Of a stretch of 64,000 nucleotides of DNA, positions 12,502-24,530 are shown piece by piece. A program made the translations under genes and the position numbers. Each line of letters begins with the position of its first letter. Position 1 is the stretch's first letter. Origin of the DNA: Isoetes taiwanensis. Taxonomy: Eukaryota; Streptophyta; Lycopodiopsida; Isoetales; Isoetaceae. The DNA is taken from assembly GCA_021234155.1 (NCBI GenBank), contig JAJEKV010000039.1, positions 12,276,840 to 12,340,839 on the forward strand. Reading direction: 5' to 3'. Under the pieces are notes generated by a model, which ran no database searches, was not told the origin of the DNA, and saw only the letters and a list, made by a program, of their open reading frames with translations.

Positions 12502-12675
12502 CTTCTAAAATAGCCATAATCTGCTCGGCTCAAATGTAGCGTGTCTCCTACTTTTCCCACGACTCATCTCGCCATATAATTTTCCCTCCTCTAGTTTAGC
12601 TTCTTCTACTAATTTTTCTGCTTTGAGTTTTCCTTTTTTTTTTTTTTCCATATGATGACCAATTGACTCTCGACC

Positions 12676-13504
12676 TTACATGCGCATACGGAGTCTCCAT
12701 TTGGGTTTGCATTGTTGGACTCTCCATTTCTTTGGCTTTGTACTCAAGTCCTTTTCTTCTTCATAATCATCTGCATCATCTAAATCAAACATAGGCATCT
12801 CTGGTCTTGTTGTGACAATTTTGGTTCCCTTTTTGTATCTATCTTTATAAAGTATGTGCTCATTAAATAAGACATCTCTGCTGACTAATACAGTCTTTGA
12901 TTCTGGGACATATATTCTATATCCTTTAGAATGCTCATCATAGCCTACAAGAAATCCAACTTCAGCCTTGTTGTCTAATTTCTTTCTCAATTCAGTAGGA
13001 ACATGTGCATAAACTAAACATCCAAATGCTTTTAGCTTCTCATAGTTTATATTTTTATCCGGATTCCATATAGCATGGGATGTTTCCCTTTAAACTTCTT
13101 TGTAAAAGCATGTTTTGTATTAACACTGCTAGAGTTTGTAATGCCTCTTCCCAAAGCTTGTTGGGCAGACCACTTCCTTTTATCATGGCTCGATTTGCAT
13201 CCATTAATGTCTGTTCTTTCTTTACGAAACTCCGTTTTCTTTGAGGTGAGTATCTGCAGGTTAACTGTCTCTTAATTCCCTGAACAGCTGAGAATTGTTT
13301 AAATTGCTTTGCAAGATATTCACCTCCTCTATCCGATCTAATACATTTGAGTTTGAGATTGGTCTCTCTTTCCATTTCAGCCACATATTGTTTGAAAACA
13401 CTCAATGCTTGAGATTTTCTTGTCAAACAATATGTTCTACATTTTCTGCTATAGTCATCTGTGAGCGTTATAAAGTATCTTTTATTGGTTTCGCTTTTGC
13501 ACAT
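12676..13504 (-). pseudogene. Copia integrase, frameshifted
   Basis: The 13504-13055 frame has FITLTDDYSRKCRTY and KLKCIRSDRGGEYLAKQF, giving the two catalytic Asp regions of the DDE fold. It then reads YSPQRKRSFVKKEQTLMDAN where family members have NGVAERKNRTLMD, so the catalytic Glu segment is garbled by local indels. The 12990-12676 frame continues with KLDNKAEVGFLVGYDEHSKG and SKTVLVSRDVLFNEH. The integrase inserts element DNA into the genome. This copy looks inactive. Confidence 0.85.
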
Positions 13505-13625
13505 TTAAGGGACCACATAAATCGTCAAGTATGCACTAACTTCGAGAATTTTTTGAGCCCTTGTTTTACTTTTTAGCAAATGGCGACTGTTTAGTTTGCC
13601 CAAAGCACATCCTTCACAAATAAAC

Positions 13626-14456
13626 TCATTTGACTTCTTTGTCATGATAATTTATGTAACCTTGCTTAAGCAACCATTTCAAATTTTTGCAATTTGTGTG
13701 TGCCAATCTTTTATGCCATAGATCTACACTCTCTTCTTGAATTGTATTTATGCTATGATGCACAACACTATCCATCTCAAATAGATTGCCAACTCTTTTA
13801 GCAAAAAACTTCAATTCATTGTTCAGAAATACATTACATTTATCTCCTTCAAACACAACTCTATATCCCAAATCACAAAGCTGGCTAACAGAAATTAAAT
13901 TTCTGATTATGGCTGGGACACACAAAACATCTTCTATATTCACAATATTGCCTTCAAGATCTTCTAACTGCAGCAAACCCCTTCCTTTTACTTCTTGAAG
14001 AGCTCCATTTCCAACTTGTATTTTTCTGGAGCTCGTAGTTGATATATTCTTCAAAAGCTCAGTAGATTGGACTACTGATCTTTCAGCTCCACTATCAACT
14101 ATCAAATGATCAGATTCATTAGTGCCAACACTTTCATGCACAATAGCAAATTCAATGTTTACCTCATCCTCGTCTATTTCCTCAGTAACCCCTTTTTCAT
14201 TGATCTCCTGTTCTTGAGCAACATATGCTTTCTCATAGCCTCGACCTCTTCCTCTTGCTGATCTGCCCCTGCTAGATTCTCCTCTTCCTCTAGCTTTTCC
14301 AAAACTCTTTGGTGTTGGGCATTTTGATGCAGCGTGACCTCTTCCTCCACATGTATAGCAATTAAACTCTTTCTTAAGCTTAGGGCACTCATTCTTATAG
14401 TGTCCTGACTCATGACAGTTATAGCACACAATCTTTTCCTTTCTCTTTACAATCAA
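13626..14456 (-). CDS. Copia gag C-terminus, protease, GAG-pre-integrase
   Basis: An open 276-codon frame. Two CCHC zinc knuckles come first: CYNCHESGHYKNEC near residues 11-24 and CYTCGGRGHAASKC near residues 33-46. An RGRG-rich nucleic-acid-binding stretch follows (SRGRSARGRGRGYEK). An aspartic protease site DSGAERSVV lies near residue 120. A GAG-pre-integrase zinc segment (SVDLWHKRLAHTNCKNL) is near the end. This is the best preserved part of the element. The start codon given is only the first Met of the open stretch, since the true gag starts upstream at 15150. Confidence 0.9.
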   Translation of the reverse strand: MIVKRKEKIVCYNCHESGHYKNECPKLKKEFNCYTCGGRGHAASKCPTPKSFGKARGRGESSRGRSARGRGRGYEKAYVAQEQEINEKGVTEEIDEDEVNIEFAIVHESVGTNESDHLIVDSGAERSVVQSTELLKNISTTSSRKIQVGNGALQEVKGRGLLQLEDLEGNIVNIEDVLCVPAIIRNLISVSQLCDLGYRVVFEGDKCNVFLNNELKFFAKRVGNLFEMDSVVHHSINTIQEESVDLWHKRLAHTNCKNLKWLLKQGYINYHDKEVK

Positions 14457-14931
14457 AACTTCAGGAGTATCTTGATTTTGCCTTAAGATCTTCTTTTGTT
14501 CCCATTCAGTTCTTAAGGTAGTTTCAGCTTCTTCCCTAGACTTGCATGAATTCCTTATGAATAAGGCCGAGTCTCATTGTCACCTATGGCTCTTGATATC
14601 ATGAGGACTGACTTCTCTCCGAGATTTCAACTCCAGCCCCATGCAAATCTACTATTAAGTTATCAAACTTGTTAAAAACTCTCCCACATCTTCATCCTCA
14701 CTTAATTTTAAACCTCTTAATTCATTTTCAAGTAGGTCTATATCGAGAGGAAGTTTTTTTCCTCATAATGTTTCAAAACAGAAACTTCCACATGTCTCTA
14801 GGTCCAAGAGATCTAAGCTTAAGGCGTATAGAGGGACTTACCTTGCATGAGATGATCCCTTGCGCTTCTTTGGCCTTAGCTTGCGAGACTTCCCTTACGT
14901 TGAGCCACTAACTCCCCTGCGGATCACCGCT

Positions 14932-15150
14932 TTAGACTTCTGGCAGTATCGGTCCAGTGGGACTCTGCAGACTTTCGACCACGCTCAAAATCCCTGTTTG
15001 AGCACTCACAATCCCATCTGGATCTACCAGACTCCAGAGGTCTTCAACCTCTAACACATATTTGATGGCATCCTTCCATACCTGGAACCCTGGTCCACCT
15101 TTATACACATCTATTGTGTTCAGCAAACTTGCAGCAAATCTACTAGACAT
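14932..15150 (-). CDS. Copia gag N-terminus
   Basis: The gag start codon lies six bases inside the primer site (MSSRFAASLLNTIDVYKGGP, then GFQVWKDAIKYVLEVEDLW). The W-A-I-x-x-x-L pattern is usual for Copia gag starts. The frame is lost before the knuckle region: 14460-14930 contains stops and frame changes, and one part reads open on the wrong strand. Gag would form the capsid of virus-like particles. Confidence 0.75.
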   Translation of the reverse strand: MSSRFAASLLNTIDVYKGGPGFQVWKDAIKYVLEVEDLWSLVDPDGIVSAQTGILSVVESLQSPTGPILPEV

Positions 15151-15156
15151 GTTGTT

Positions 15157-15168
15157 GCTCTGATACCA
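15157..15168 (-). other. Primer binding site, initiator-Met tRNA
   Basis: Minus-strand TGGTATCAGAGC lies one base inside the 5' LTR. It is complementary to the 3' end of plant initiator methionine tRNA, the standard Copia primer, and fixes the orientation of the element. Confidence 0.95.
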
Positions 15169-15169
15169 A

Positions 15170-15795
15170 TGATAAGATTTGAAGATAATATACTCAAGAA
15201 ACTGATAAGATTGATGTCTAGCAAGATTTACAACTTTATGATCTTAGTGAAAAGCCAAAAAGTGGTCACTAATTTTCACTTGATCATGTACAAGTCAATA
15301 ATCATCATATAAATCAATAACATAGCGCCCATAATCTCCTCCTCTCTTGTAACACCCCTGCAAGTACAATCAATCTGTGCATCACTCCAGCATTTATATA
15401 TATATTTACTTTCCAATCTGGGTACATCCACTTGACAATTTGTGCATCCCCTTTATATAGAAAGTTCTACAACTTGCCTAAAAATCCGGGAGTAGATAGA
15501 CTTTGTCGACCTTAAAATTTCGCCCTAGTTGACTTTGACTTTGGTGGTCAACTCAAAACCCTAAGTGGCGGGGGGGGTAGGTGGCGATTTCTAGCGAGCC
15601 TAGCAACACCCGGGTAGTACACGCCCGCCACCTTTGACTTTGACCCGCCACCTTTGACTTTGACCCATCGCCCTTTGCTTCTCATAGGTCAAGATGCACA
15701 TTCTAATCCACGCCCTTTGCTTCTCATAGATTAGAATGTAATATCACATGTCAAAGCTCTCCCATTTACATGACTTATATCTTTGAAACCCTTCA
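15170..15795 (-). repeat. 5' LTR of Copia element
   Basis: 626 bp, TG...CA ends, nearly identical to 10307-10932. On the coding (minus) strand it starts TGAAGGGTTTCAAAG and ends CAAATCTTATCA. Confidence 0.95.
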
Positions 15796-16193
15796 ATTGA
15801 ACCATTAAATTAGAGACCCCCTCAAAAAAAAGAAGTTGTTTTTCTTCGATATTCGTATAGGACGCCCAACGAAAGGCGAGGACCCCCATATACACCCCAG
15901 AATAAATCCTCCCCCCTCCCACAACCTTTAAAAAATCATGTAATCTAGACTAACATTATGAATCACACCTATCGACAAGATCGTCTGTAATCGTCATCCT
16001 ATGGTCCGAGCCTATCGTTGGACGCCCTGTACAAATATCAGCAAAAACAACTGGGGGTTCTAGGGGGTTTAATTCAACGGTTCAATTTCCTAAGCTATTA
16101 CATGCTCTTTCCAATGGTTTAGTTGTAGGGAAGAAGTACAAAAGTAGTATGAAATATATATGAATATGTACGGAATATGCTATGGATGTGTAC

Positions 16194-18289
16194 ATAGGTG
16201 ATGTCTGAAATCATGTCCTAGTATTATTATTACGTAATGTAACACCCATGGTTGTCATTAACCAATGGTCTAAACCCAAAAAAAAGCCCTTTTATCCACT
16301 TCTATGTCATTTTTGGTTCTTTGATTAAAACAATCTCGATTAGATTCCTAAGGAGAAATGCAATCAACACAATCTATAAGAATGATAGATTGGAATTAAA
16401 AAGCTTTATGTCTATGCCTCATGCCTACGTTAAATCCAACTAGTAACTTTTGGTCGTAAATAGGCAATCTATAGAGATTCAGAAATGGATATTGTGGATA
16501 AACTTTTTGATCGAGCTCATGTATAAGAGTGGGAAGGCTTTCCCAAAATAATTCGACAAAATAATTTTTAATTTTGTCGAAGGAAGCCTACTAATAAAAA
16601 GTCCAAAAATATAGCAATTTAGCAAAATATAGAGACTAAAATCAACATTGCTAGTAACATAGAAAGTTCTAAGTGGCTACAACCATACTAATTAGATGTC
16701 CATGCATTCTACTCTTTTAGCATCACATCATGCGCTGTCTGATGCATGATTGCCATAGCTTTGCTTAATGTTGCCCTTATGATTATTATAGCTTGAGAAA
16801 TCATTGGTCTACAATAACCTACAATTGTGCTACTAAGTTGGCTGATAAATGCAGACATGGCGTCATATAAACCATCAATATTAAGCAACTCCTCTACTTT
16901 TAATATACATATGTCGGGTTCAAGTACTATGTGCACGCCAAGTTTACGATTTTGATTCTTTGAGTGATTTGAATGAATAGATACATGCACAACAAAATTA
17001 GAGATGATGGGGATTCAATGGGACTTGCAGGCCACTCAGTCATTGAGATTTATTCAATATCTTGATCTCTCTATTCATTGCGCGCGATTGCGCTCGCTCG
17101 TTACGTTCGTTCGCTCGCTCGCATTTCGCGTCGCTTGCGTTGCGTTCATTGCGTTCGTTCATTTGTTCCGCATTCGTTCGCATTCTGTTCTATTCTATTC
17201 TATTCTATTCTTGGTTGTTCCCTCCAACCGCTGGAAGAGCAACATGCTTCTCATAGCCACTTTGGAAAATTATCTGCACGACATCACACGATATCAATGT
17301 TCAAGGGTACATAATTTGCATTTCCAATACATTCTCGACAACCTAAAGCTATTACCAGGGTCCCCATCCTCAATGGTTCTGAATCACTTTTTGTGTTTGC
17401 CTCTCTTGCCAATTGCTTTCAAAAATTTCCCCTAAGTTCCATAACTTACAGGTGCAGCCTTTGCAGATGCTATATGAGGATTTTTCACTAGTATCCATCA
17501 AGGGGAGTTCATATAGTATTAGTAGTATACACCATTCTTAATTGCCTATTTGTACATAAAATATAAGGGGCATCTATCGTTTTATCTTTCATCATAGAAC
17601 AAGGGTAAATATGGGTATGCTAAGGCATTTTCATGCGTATGAAAAGAGCTTTTTGGCTAACACATATGCCATATAATATCATATGTAGATGAATCCCCTA
17701 GGGTTTCCATGCTGATGCTCACAAACTTTTTGAAGATAGGCATAATTGCTTGTAATAGCCAAAGCAGTAGAGTATGAAAAAGTGGCAACTTCTCATCATT
17801 TTTGTCATTATAGAAATCAAGCCAAGGTTCAATCTACCATTAACTTGACCCTTCTCTAAAATGGATAGCTCTGGCTAAAAGGTCTTTGTGGTCTAACAAC
17901 ACATTCTTTTGCATGTCTCCAGCATCTACATGGATACAATCTCATCATAGGTAATATCACAGAACATATGCAGTTGCTTGTCCACATCCTTAAGACAAAA
18001 TCCCACCATTCTTTGAAAACAGTGTAGCTTTGAATCCCTAAGAACTTTACACGTTAACATATAACCAATAGACTACCCTATATTCCACCTAAGGAAATCC
18101 TTTACCGTCCTATCCATAGAATCTAGCTTGGCTTCCCTTTCTTTTTAACCTTGGAAAGCCGAACTTCATCATAATTACCTTCCTTATTAGTGGCTAACCT
18201 TTTCCATAATCACAGATCCAACAACAAATAACTAACAAAAATGAAGAAATCATAATAGCACCGAAATGCCCAACTGGCAAATGTAAAGG
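16194..18289. other. Intergenic, one unrecognised ORF
   Basis: Mostly stop-dense. A minus-strand frame of 93 codons (16990-16709, with LEPDICILKVEELLNIDGLY and AIIIIRATLSKAMAIMH) is the only extended reading. It has no recognisable family, splice context or homologue known to me, so it is left uncalled. Confidence 0.4.
17080..17220. repeat. CGTTCG-rich low-complexity tract plus TATTC repeat
   Basis: A GC-rich run of CGCTCGCTCGTTACGTTCGT-like words passes into four TATTC pentamers at about 17190-17214. Overlapping ORFs here are low-complexity. Confidence 0.8.
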
Positions 18290-18391
18290 TATCTTGCAAC
18301 AGAAGAAACAAAACCCTAGATTCTAGGACAAAAAAAAGCACAGGGAGAGGTATCTTGCAACAGAAGAGACAAAACCCTAGACTCTAGGACC
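18286..18391. repeat. Tandem duplication around GGTATCTTGCAACAGAAG
   Basis: Two copies of a ~42-bp unit (ATCTTGCAACAGAAGA...AACCCTAGA..CTAGGAC) at about 18290-18331 and 18349-18391. Downstream lie a CCCCCTTCGGGGCGGGGG hairpin near 18476-18494 and a short TTCC microsatellite at 18574-18600. Confidence 0.7.
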
Positions 18392-18600
18392 ACAGAACCC
18401 AAAGCAAGGATTCGACTCAGTGTTCCCAAAATACACAACATATATGAAGTCAAAACCATTTATAAAATTATACCCCCCCTTCGGGGCGGGGGTTTTTTAA
18501 TCCGGGCAGTAATCCGCTTGCTGCGTTTTTGTATTGGGTCCCATAGACCGATTGGTCTCCGTGGACGATAAAAGTAACTTCCTTCCTTCCTTCCTTCCTT

Positions 18601-19402
18601 TAACCTTAGTCCTCCCCATCCGAGGAAAAAACTTTTAGGTGGGCACCTAAGTATCCTTTAGTACCTTGAAAACGTGCATTTATATTGGAGAACTAGGAAA
18701 GTGTATTGTTTTCAACACATAAACCTGTTGGTTTGCTGCATGGCTTCCAATTACACTTAAGACTTAGAAGCTGTCATGTCAGGGTCTCAAACTAAAATTC
18801 ATATGTTAGTTCTTTAGGCATCAGAGATCTCACAACAAGCCAGTCCAAGGTTCCTGAAGAAGTGGCTGCAATGGTTTGTAATGACATCTGATCGTATTAT
18901 GTTGAGCTCGCATTTTCCAACCACATCTGTGTCTTTGTTACTCTTTTTATTCCCCTACAGACGCTGGTGATTGAATATATTGAGTCTTTCAGCCAAAATG
19001 GATGGGAATATGACCATTTATGTTCATTCAAAACAAAGAGTATAAGTTGGAATAATCCACCCAAGTTGATGTTTCTCAAAGAAACAAGTTACTGATATTA
19101 AACTCCATGCACAATCATTGCAAAACTTCAGCAGAGATTATATATGCCAGGAATCAAATCGGATGCCCAAGGGCCTTTCCTTTTGTTAGTCTGCATCCCA
19201 TCAATTTTGCCTTCCCTCATCTGGGGTGCACCTTCATCATTACATGCCTGTAAATCTTTTGCATTACGCGTACTTGGATCACGAGAAACAGTGCAATAGA
19301 AATCTTATTGATAAGGAAAAAAATGTAATACAACTTCAAAAGAATTGGGAATTTAATCCCCTGGGATAAGCTTATTCTGATTATAAAGAGAGGTGTCTGA
19401 AG
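18601..19402. other. 3' flank of the carrier gene
   Basis: Non-coding as far as can be seen. It includes the probable 3' UTR of the carrier gene, which is transcribed leftward. No clear terminator is expected in a Pol II gene. Confidence 0.4.
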
Positions 19403-21325
19403 CTAATATGCATAGATAAATTTTCGCTCATACAAACCAGTAATCTGATCTGCAACAGCCCACATGATGGCTTGTCCAGGAGGAATCCTCATCAGTCGTG
19501 GCAATAAGCCTTTCCACAGAGCAAAAATTCCCTCTTCTGTATAAATCCTTCCCAATGCATGAAACATCCCATGATATCTTCCACCCTCTGCTAGTCCAAG
19601 CTTGCTCTGAGCCATCAACCGCGTCTTCACGACATCAAATGGACCTGTGCAAACTGGACCCACACATCCGGCTAGAAATCCAGAGATCATAGACTGCCAT
19701 GGCTGCAGCATACGACCATCACCCTCGTGTTTGTGCCATATAATTGTATCAAAGGCATTTTTAGAAGTAAACATTGCTGCCTGATTGATGCCATTACGCA
19801 TTACTGTTGGAGCAGCACCGGCCCATAAACCAAATAATCCTTCCTCTCGCACGATTGTCCTTGCACAGTGAATTGGACCCTTATACTTTAAGAGCTCCGT
19901 AGCCAGGCCTTTCTGCTGCTGTAATCTAATCTTTACAACCTGACAATTACAAGATATGATATATCACAAATTCAGTACTCCCAAAATACCATCTTATACA
20001 TGATAATCACATCATTTTGGTATTTAGAAGTCACATATGAGCGAGTAGGAATAAGGAAACGCAGCCTATGATAGGTCAAAAGTAGGTTCTGTACTGGCTT
20101 GCAAGCCTCTCATTAGAAAATTAACTTGCTTGCAAAGTGCATGATATTTAGTATCACTTCTAGATGGGATGCCTCACAAAATTTCAATTAATGCACTTTT
20201 CTCTGTCTAAAAAAAAAGGGCACAGAGACATAAGCAAAAATGTTAGAGATGTAATCCTGTTTGTTAAAGTAAGACCTTGCTACAGCACTAGAACTTACAA
20301 GTACCTCTATTTAGTGTTCTTTCAAATGTCTGCAACTACAAACAGATCATGGCAGTTTCATTTGCACAAAACATTGCAGCAATGTCAGATTTCATGTGAT
20401 TTCAGCGCAAGAGCACTTGGTGAAAGAGACTTCCATTGATGCTGCAGGACCTAAGTAAGAGAACAACAATTGCAAAAGCAAAAACACCTTTGCAATCTAG
20501 AGATTGTTCTAGAACTTTTACAGGAAGCAAAGTTCTCACCTTGAAATCTTAAAGATCGTTTCAGATGTCTGTCTGACAGCTCTCAGTAGTCGTAAAAAAC
20601 AATCTTGACTGTGTAAAGAAGAAGCTAGTAAGTCCTAAATTCTATAAAGTTCAAGAAAACTAAGGCCTACACTCAAGTTATACACGATATGGAGTATAAA
20701 GCTTTCTGACAGATAAGAATCTGGGATCTATTACCTGCCAAGGGATTGTTAGACAGTTTGAAATGAGAGGTTTCATGTGTTTCATGATTTTATAATCCAT
20801 TTCATTTCAATTAACTTCTTAAAAAAAAACTGACAAAACGCCATTTTTCTACTGGTGATGTGCTTTTCCAAAAAGGCAGTAAGAATGAATGGCAACAAAT
20901 ACTAGTTATACAAATTTTAATCTCACCTCAAATGGAGTAACAATCATAAGCGCCTCGAGGACTCCAGCGCCAAATCCTGAAGCAAGCCTAGAACCATGGC
21001 TAAGCTTTCCAGTACTCGAATCAGCCAAGGTCCGCTGAAACAGAGCATTGGCGCCCATTCTGAGAGTATACTTAAGAGTTAAATGGGTAGCAAAAGGAGT
21101 AAGACCCTTCCATAGAGCCCTGAGGCCTTCCTTTTGAATAATAGTAGAGCCACAGTTCACGATTCCTCTGTATTGGCCATGGCGGTCGAGCTGAAGCCGA
21201 GTTTTTATAACATCAATGGGCTGCAGGCAACAGGCCTCCATGAAACCTCCCAGAGACCCAGAAACAGCCTTTACAGAGGGAGGGATCGCCGTATCTGTCC
21301 TCCGTGTTCGGCTTTTGGAAGCCAT
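19403..21325 (-). CDS. mSFC1: Mitochondrial succinate/fumarate carrier
   Basis: Two exons: 21325-20927 and 19939-19403. The 987-bp intron has a GAG|GTGAGA donor and a TTGTCAG|GTTG acceptor, giving 311 residues; the known Arabidopsis protein is 309. All three mitochondrial carrier signatures are present: PIDVIK (36), PFEVVK (131, spanning the splice junction) and PFDVVK (233). Also seen are LTPFATHLTLKYTLRMGANA, EVVKIRLQQQKGL, HCARTIVREEGLFGLWAGAA and LMRIPPGQAIMWAVADQ, characteristic of the plant mSFC1/yeast ACR1 type. Such carriers have six membrane helices in the inner mitochondrial membrane and exchange cytosolic succinate for matrix fumarate, linking fatty-acid breakdown and the glyoxylate cycle to respiration. 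The second Met (MASKSR) is preferred over MLEQA five codons upstream. No frameshift or missing residue is visible, so it is probably functional. Confidence 0.93.
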
Positions 21326-21729
21326 AGCCTGCTCCAGCAATGCTAGGAGCTTTAGCTTCGTATAAGCGAAAGGATCTGACGTGGAGATCCTCGTGGCACA
21401 TTGGACGGTCTAATAATGCCCACGTGGCTAGAAAAATAGTTGATTTTCCGCCAGTATTTTGGTTTGCAAGCCCCGCTCGCAATCTATGGAAAAAACAAAT
21501 CTTTCAAAGGTCCAAAAACCCTTCCATTTTTTAGCTTTTAAGTCCATGTGCTGGAAGAGTATCTCTAATGGAGTAATGGACATGTGTAAAGGTCAAACTC
21601 TTTAAGAGTAACAATGATGAGTCAAGGGTCGAATTTAACTGGCAAAATGCAGTCCTCCATTTGATATGTTATCCCTATGCTGTTATCGAAAAATCATCTA
21701 ACCCTTTTTTCGAGCCTATTTATTGTTTG

Positions 21730-21851
<122 letters not shown>

Positions 21852-22140
21852 GCAAAAATAGTCAAAAAATTGTCAAATGTCTCAAAGTTTTTAGCAAATT
21901 TGAAAATATCTAAGTTATTCCACCCATTACTCTTTGTTGTAATCTTTATACTACTATGGACTTGTCATGGAATTCACAAAACCTCTTGGCCTAATCAATG
22001 GCTACTAATGCAAACAATCACCTTATAAGTGGCAAGGCCTAGCATATTATATCCCATGACTTAGAACAAGAAGTAGGTCAGCTTCAAGGACAGCAGAGCA
22101 AGCGGGAGGTTTAAACAACTTCAAAGTAGTCAAGTAGTTC

Positions 22141-22374
22141 TTGCAGTCCATCCCGAAGGAGAAGAGGCACGAATGTATAGAAAAGCAGTTGTGCTTCAGG
22201 TGCTTCCAACCGGGATATAGGACGCACAACTGTCCTTTTGTGATGAACGCATCACTAGCAGAGCTAGGAGGATGGGAGACAACCCCAAACAATGTATATA
22301 GGATTGTCGGGGTAATGTTTAGTGCATTTGTAAGCACCTACATCACCCAAAAAACTTGGTTAGAAGATATTTGA
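22141..22374 (+). pseudogene. Retroelement gag zinc-knuckle fragment
   Basis: The frame reads IPKEKRHECIEKQLCFRCFQ then PGYRTHNCPF. This resembles the single CCHC knuckle of Ty3-type gag proteins (KRRGLCFRCGEKGHRARECP-like), but the His position is Tyr, so zinc binding would be impaired. No protease or pol follows, and the frame ends after about 50 more unrelated codons. Confidence 0.5.
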
Positions 22375-23395
22375 CTTACATTTTTAGCAAACACCTACTA
22401 GTTTATCGAAGCTTACAAATTTATCTGCTCCCTATTGCAAGCAATAAGGTTTTCAGTGCAGCACCTTGGATCAAGGGGTCCAATTGTAGGTTTGGGTATG
22501 TCATGATGTAATATCGATAATTGTTTCCTTGACAAGAATTGATTGTTTACCTTCCACTATTGCATTGCTAGGGATCACCACATTTAATACTTTGACATCA
22601 TTGTTCCTACGTGTCCACATATACACATAATTCTTGCCATGTTATGGAGGAAGATATTGTACCACACTTCCGAAGCTAACACTAACCACACTTTCAATAT
22701 GCACACCCAAAATTCGTATAGAAGTCCCAATATTGATCCGCATGATTTCTCAAATTCAAACGATCTTGTATCCTTGACTGCGAATGAAGTTGCATTATTT
22801 AAACTGCAAGCCTAAACCCACAATACTTGTGAGCACCATGGCATAGAGACAATCTCGAGGGTCCCAAGAACCCAACCACTACACAATTCTGGGGGGAAGA
22901 GGTGTAATGCTTATGGCAACATTGAAGCACAACCCAGCAATCGAAGCGCAAAGAATGTATGTGATTTCTAGTTTCTTAGGAGTATAATCGCTCTATCCTA
23001 TAATCGCTCTATCCTAGCCATCGAAATCGGACATATTCCCAAGGATATGCCCTATTCCAAAACCACAGCCATCCAACCCAAGTCAAGATGGGGTCAAAAC
23101 CCCATTTCCACGTCACCCTAAGGTGCCAAAGTATTCGATTGAAGTCAACTGCGTACATACGCACAAGTAACAAACAACTCAACCTGTTTTGCAAACATAC
23201 AGTTAAACCACCATATCCGCTATGAAGCAAGTAAGGCCTCCTAAATGCATGGCCGAAACTCATTCTCTTCACGAACTGCAGACCAACCTGCTGCACATGT
23301 TACAGGACCTCCATTGCTGCTGAAGAATGGGCTCCTATGCATCCACTGCCATTCTGCCAACAAGAAGAAATTTAGCATGGGCTGCTGCAGCACAG
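22375..23395. other. Intergenic, no gene seen
   Basis: No supported gene. A 95-codon minus frame at 23296-23009 (Trp/Leu-rich) has no recognisable features. Confidence 0.5.
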
Positions 23396-23480
23396 GAGGA
23401 AGCATGGGGATTTGAACCCCCTGCCCAAAAGGCAGTTCCGGAAAACCTCAAAATCAAACACCACCTATGCCAAACCAGAC
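23396..23480 (-). mobile_element. tRNA-derived SINE-like Pol III promoter
   Basis: On the minus strand a good A box TGGCATAGGTGG (23472-23461) lies 42 nt before a consensus B box GGTTCAAATCC (23418-23408). The B box sits in a GGGGGTTCAAATCCCC T-arm-like hairpin, preceded by a CTGCC/GGCAG stem-loop. A full tRNA cloverleaf with a pairing acceptor stem cannot be built, so this is more likely a SINE head or tRNA relic than a working tRNA. Element ends are not defined. Confidence 0.45.
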
Positions 23481-24008
23481 AACACCTGTTGAAGCGAAAC
23501 ACAAGCACAAGAAGGAAGAGGGCTTAAAAGACAAAACGAAATCATATGTCTTGCCTATGGCGGAAATCAAACATGCTTTTGGCTATGGCAGAAGGAAGGA
23601 TGTCGGATTCTGCATCTGTGCCCTCTGTGCCCTGAACCCTCCCAGATTAACTCCATATTTACTGCTGCCAGAATCGATTTGAAGACGCCGGTTGCCTCTG
23701 AACCCTGCCAGAATAACTCCACCATGGGCAACCAGCCGCCCACGGAAGAACTCCGCCATGCCCAGCCTTAACGCCCAAATTCGACACGAATCCCACTTTC
23801 CTAATACAGAAAGGGAAAAAAATGGCACACCTTATAAAACCCACACCACATTTAATGACATCAGCATAATACTATTTTGGCATACGAATACACCCTTAAA
23901 CCATGCACAATCATATGTAATACCACACCCAAACAACATTTTGGGAACTTAATTGAGCATTATTAATTAACCCTTATGCCTTTTTTAGGCCTAGATTCCA
24001 CTTAATGC

Positions 24009-24530
24009 CATCGATCCGAGCCCTCGAATCGAGATTCTAGAGGGAGCGAGCATGCATGTCTTGTATGCATGCATTGCATGCCTTCTCTGATTGGGAGATC
24101 GCTATATTAGGCGGGGTTCTTCATCAACGTCTCATCGGCACTTCCTCTTCTCTCTCAGCAGTACCTTATTCTCTATTCTTTGAAACCATGCAAGGGAGGG
24201 GCTTCTCCCTGCTTGGATTGACGAATTTGGCGTTTCTTTCATGTTGTGGCATGTTCTTTCTCGGCCTTGCCTCTTCTTTAGCCATAATCCTTTGACCTTC
24301 GTCCAAGATCCTGTTTTGATAAGGTAGTTCTCTTCTATTCGGGAGGTTTTTGTCGTTTTTATGCGAGCTCCATTCTAGAATACCATCGATCCGAGCCCTC
24401 GGATCGAGATTCTAGAGGGATCGAGCATGCCATGTCTTGCATGCATGCATTGCATACCTTCTCTGGTTGGAAGATCGTGGGGTTCTTCATCAACGTCTCA
24501 TCGGCGCTTCCTCTTCTCTTTCAGCCGCCC
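24009..24530. repeat. Duplicated ~145-bp promoter-like block
   Basis: 24009-24160 and 24384-24530 are about 90% identical. They share ATCGATCCGAGCCCTCG, GATTCTAGAGGGA, clustered CATGCATG words (the RY/Sph element of seed promoters) and TTCTTCATCAACGTCTCATC. A second word, TGCGAGCTCCATTCTAGAAT, occurs at 24362-24381 and 25036-25055. No coding region is attached. Confidence 0.7.

Larger units (their letters stand above)
10307..15795 (-). mobile_element. Complete Ty1/Copia LTR retrotransposon
   Basis: 5,489-bp element with two 626-bp LTRs that begin TG and end CA, flanked by a perfect 5-bp target duplication ATTGA (10302-10306 and 15796-15800). It is oriented on the minus strand. An initiator-Met primer site abuts the right LTR and a purine tract abuts the left LTR. 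Internal frames appear in Copia order: gag, CCHC knuckles, protease, integrase, reverse transcriptase, RNase H. The polyprotein is interrupted by frameshifts, so this copy is probably not autonomous. Near-identical LTRs imply a recent insertion. Confidence 0.95.
10191..16193. mobile_element. Foldback element split by the Copia insertion
   Basis: With 10307-15795 and one target copy removed, 10191-10306 and 15801-16193 join into an element of about 510 bp. Its ends are long imperfect inverted repeats. The left arm starts GTACACATCCATAGCATATT at 10191 and continues through CTTAGGAAATTGAACC at the insertion junction into 15801-15825. The right arm is the reverse complement from 16193 back to about 16063. 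The arms are roughly 130 bp. The interior is non-coding. The Copia element therefore landed in the left arm of a pre-existing MITE-like element. Confidence 0.65.
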
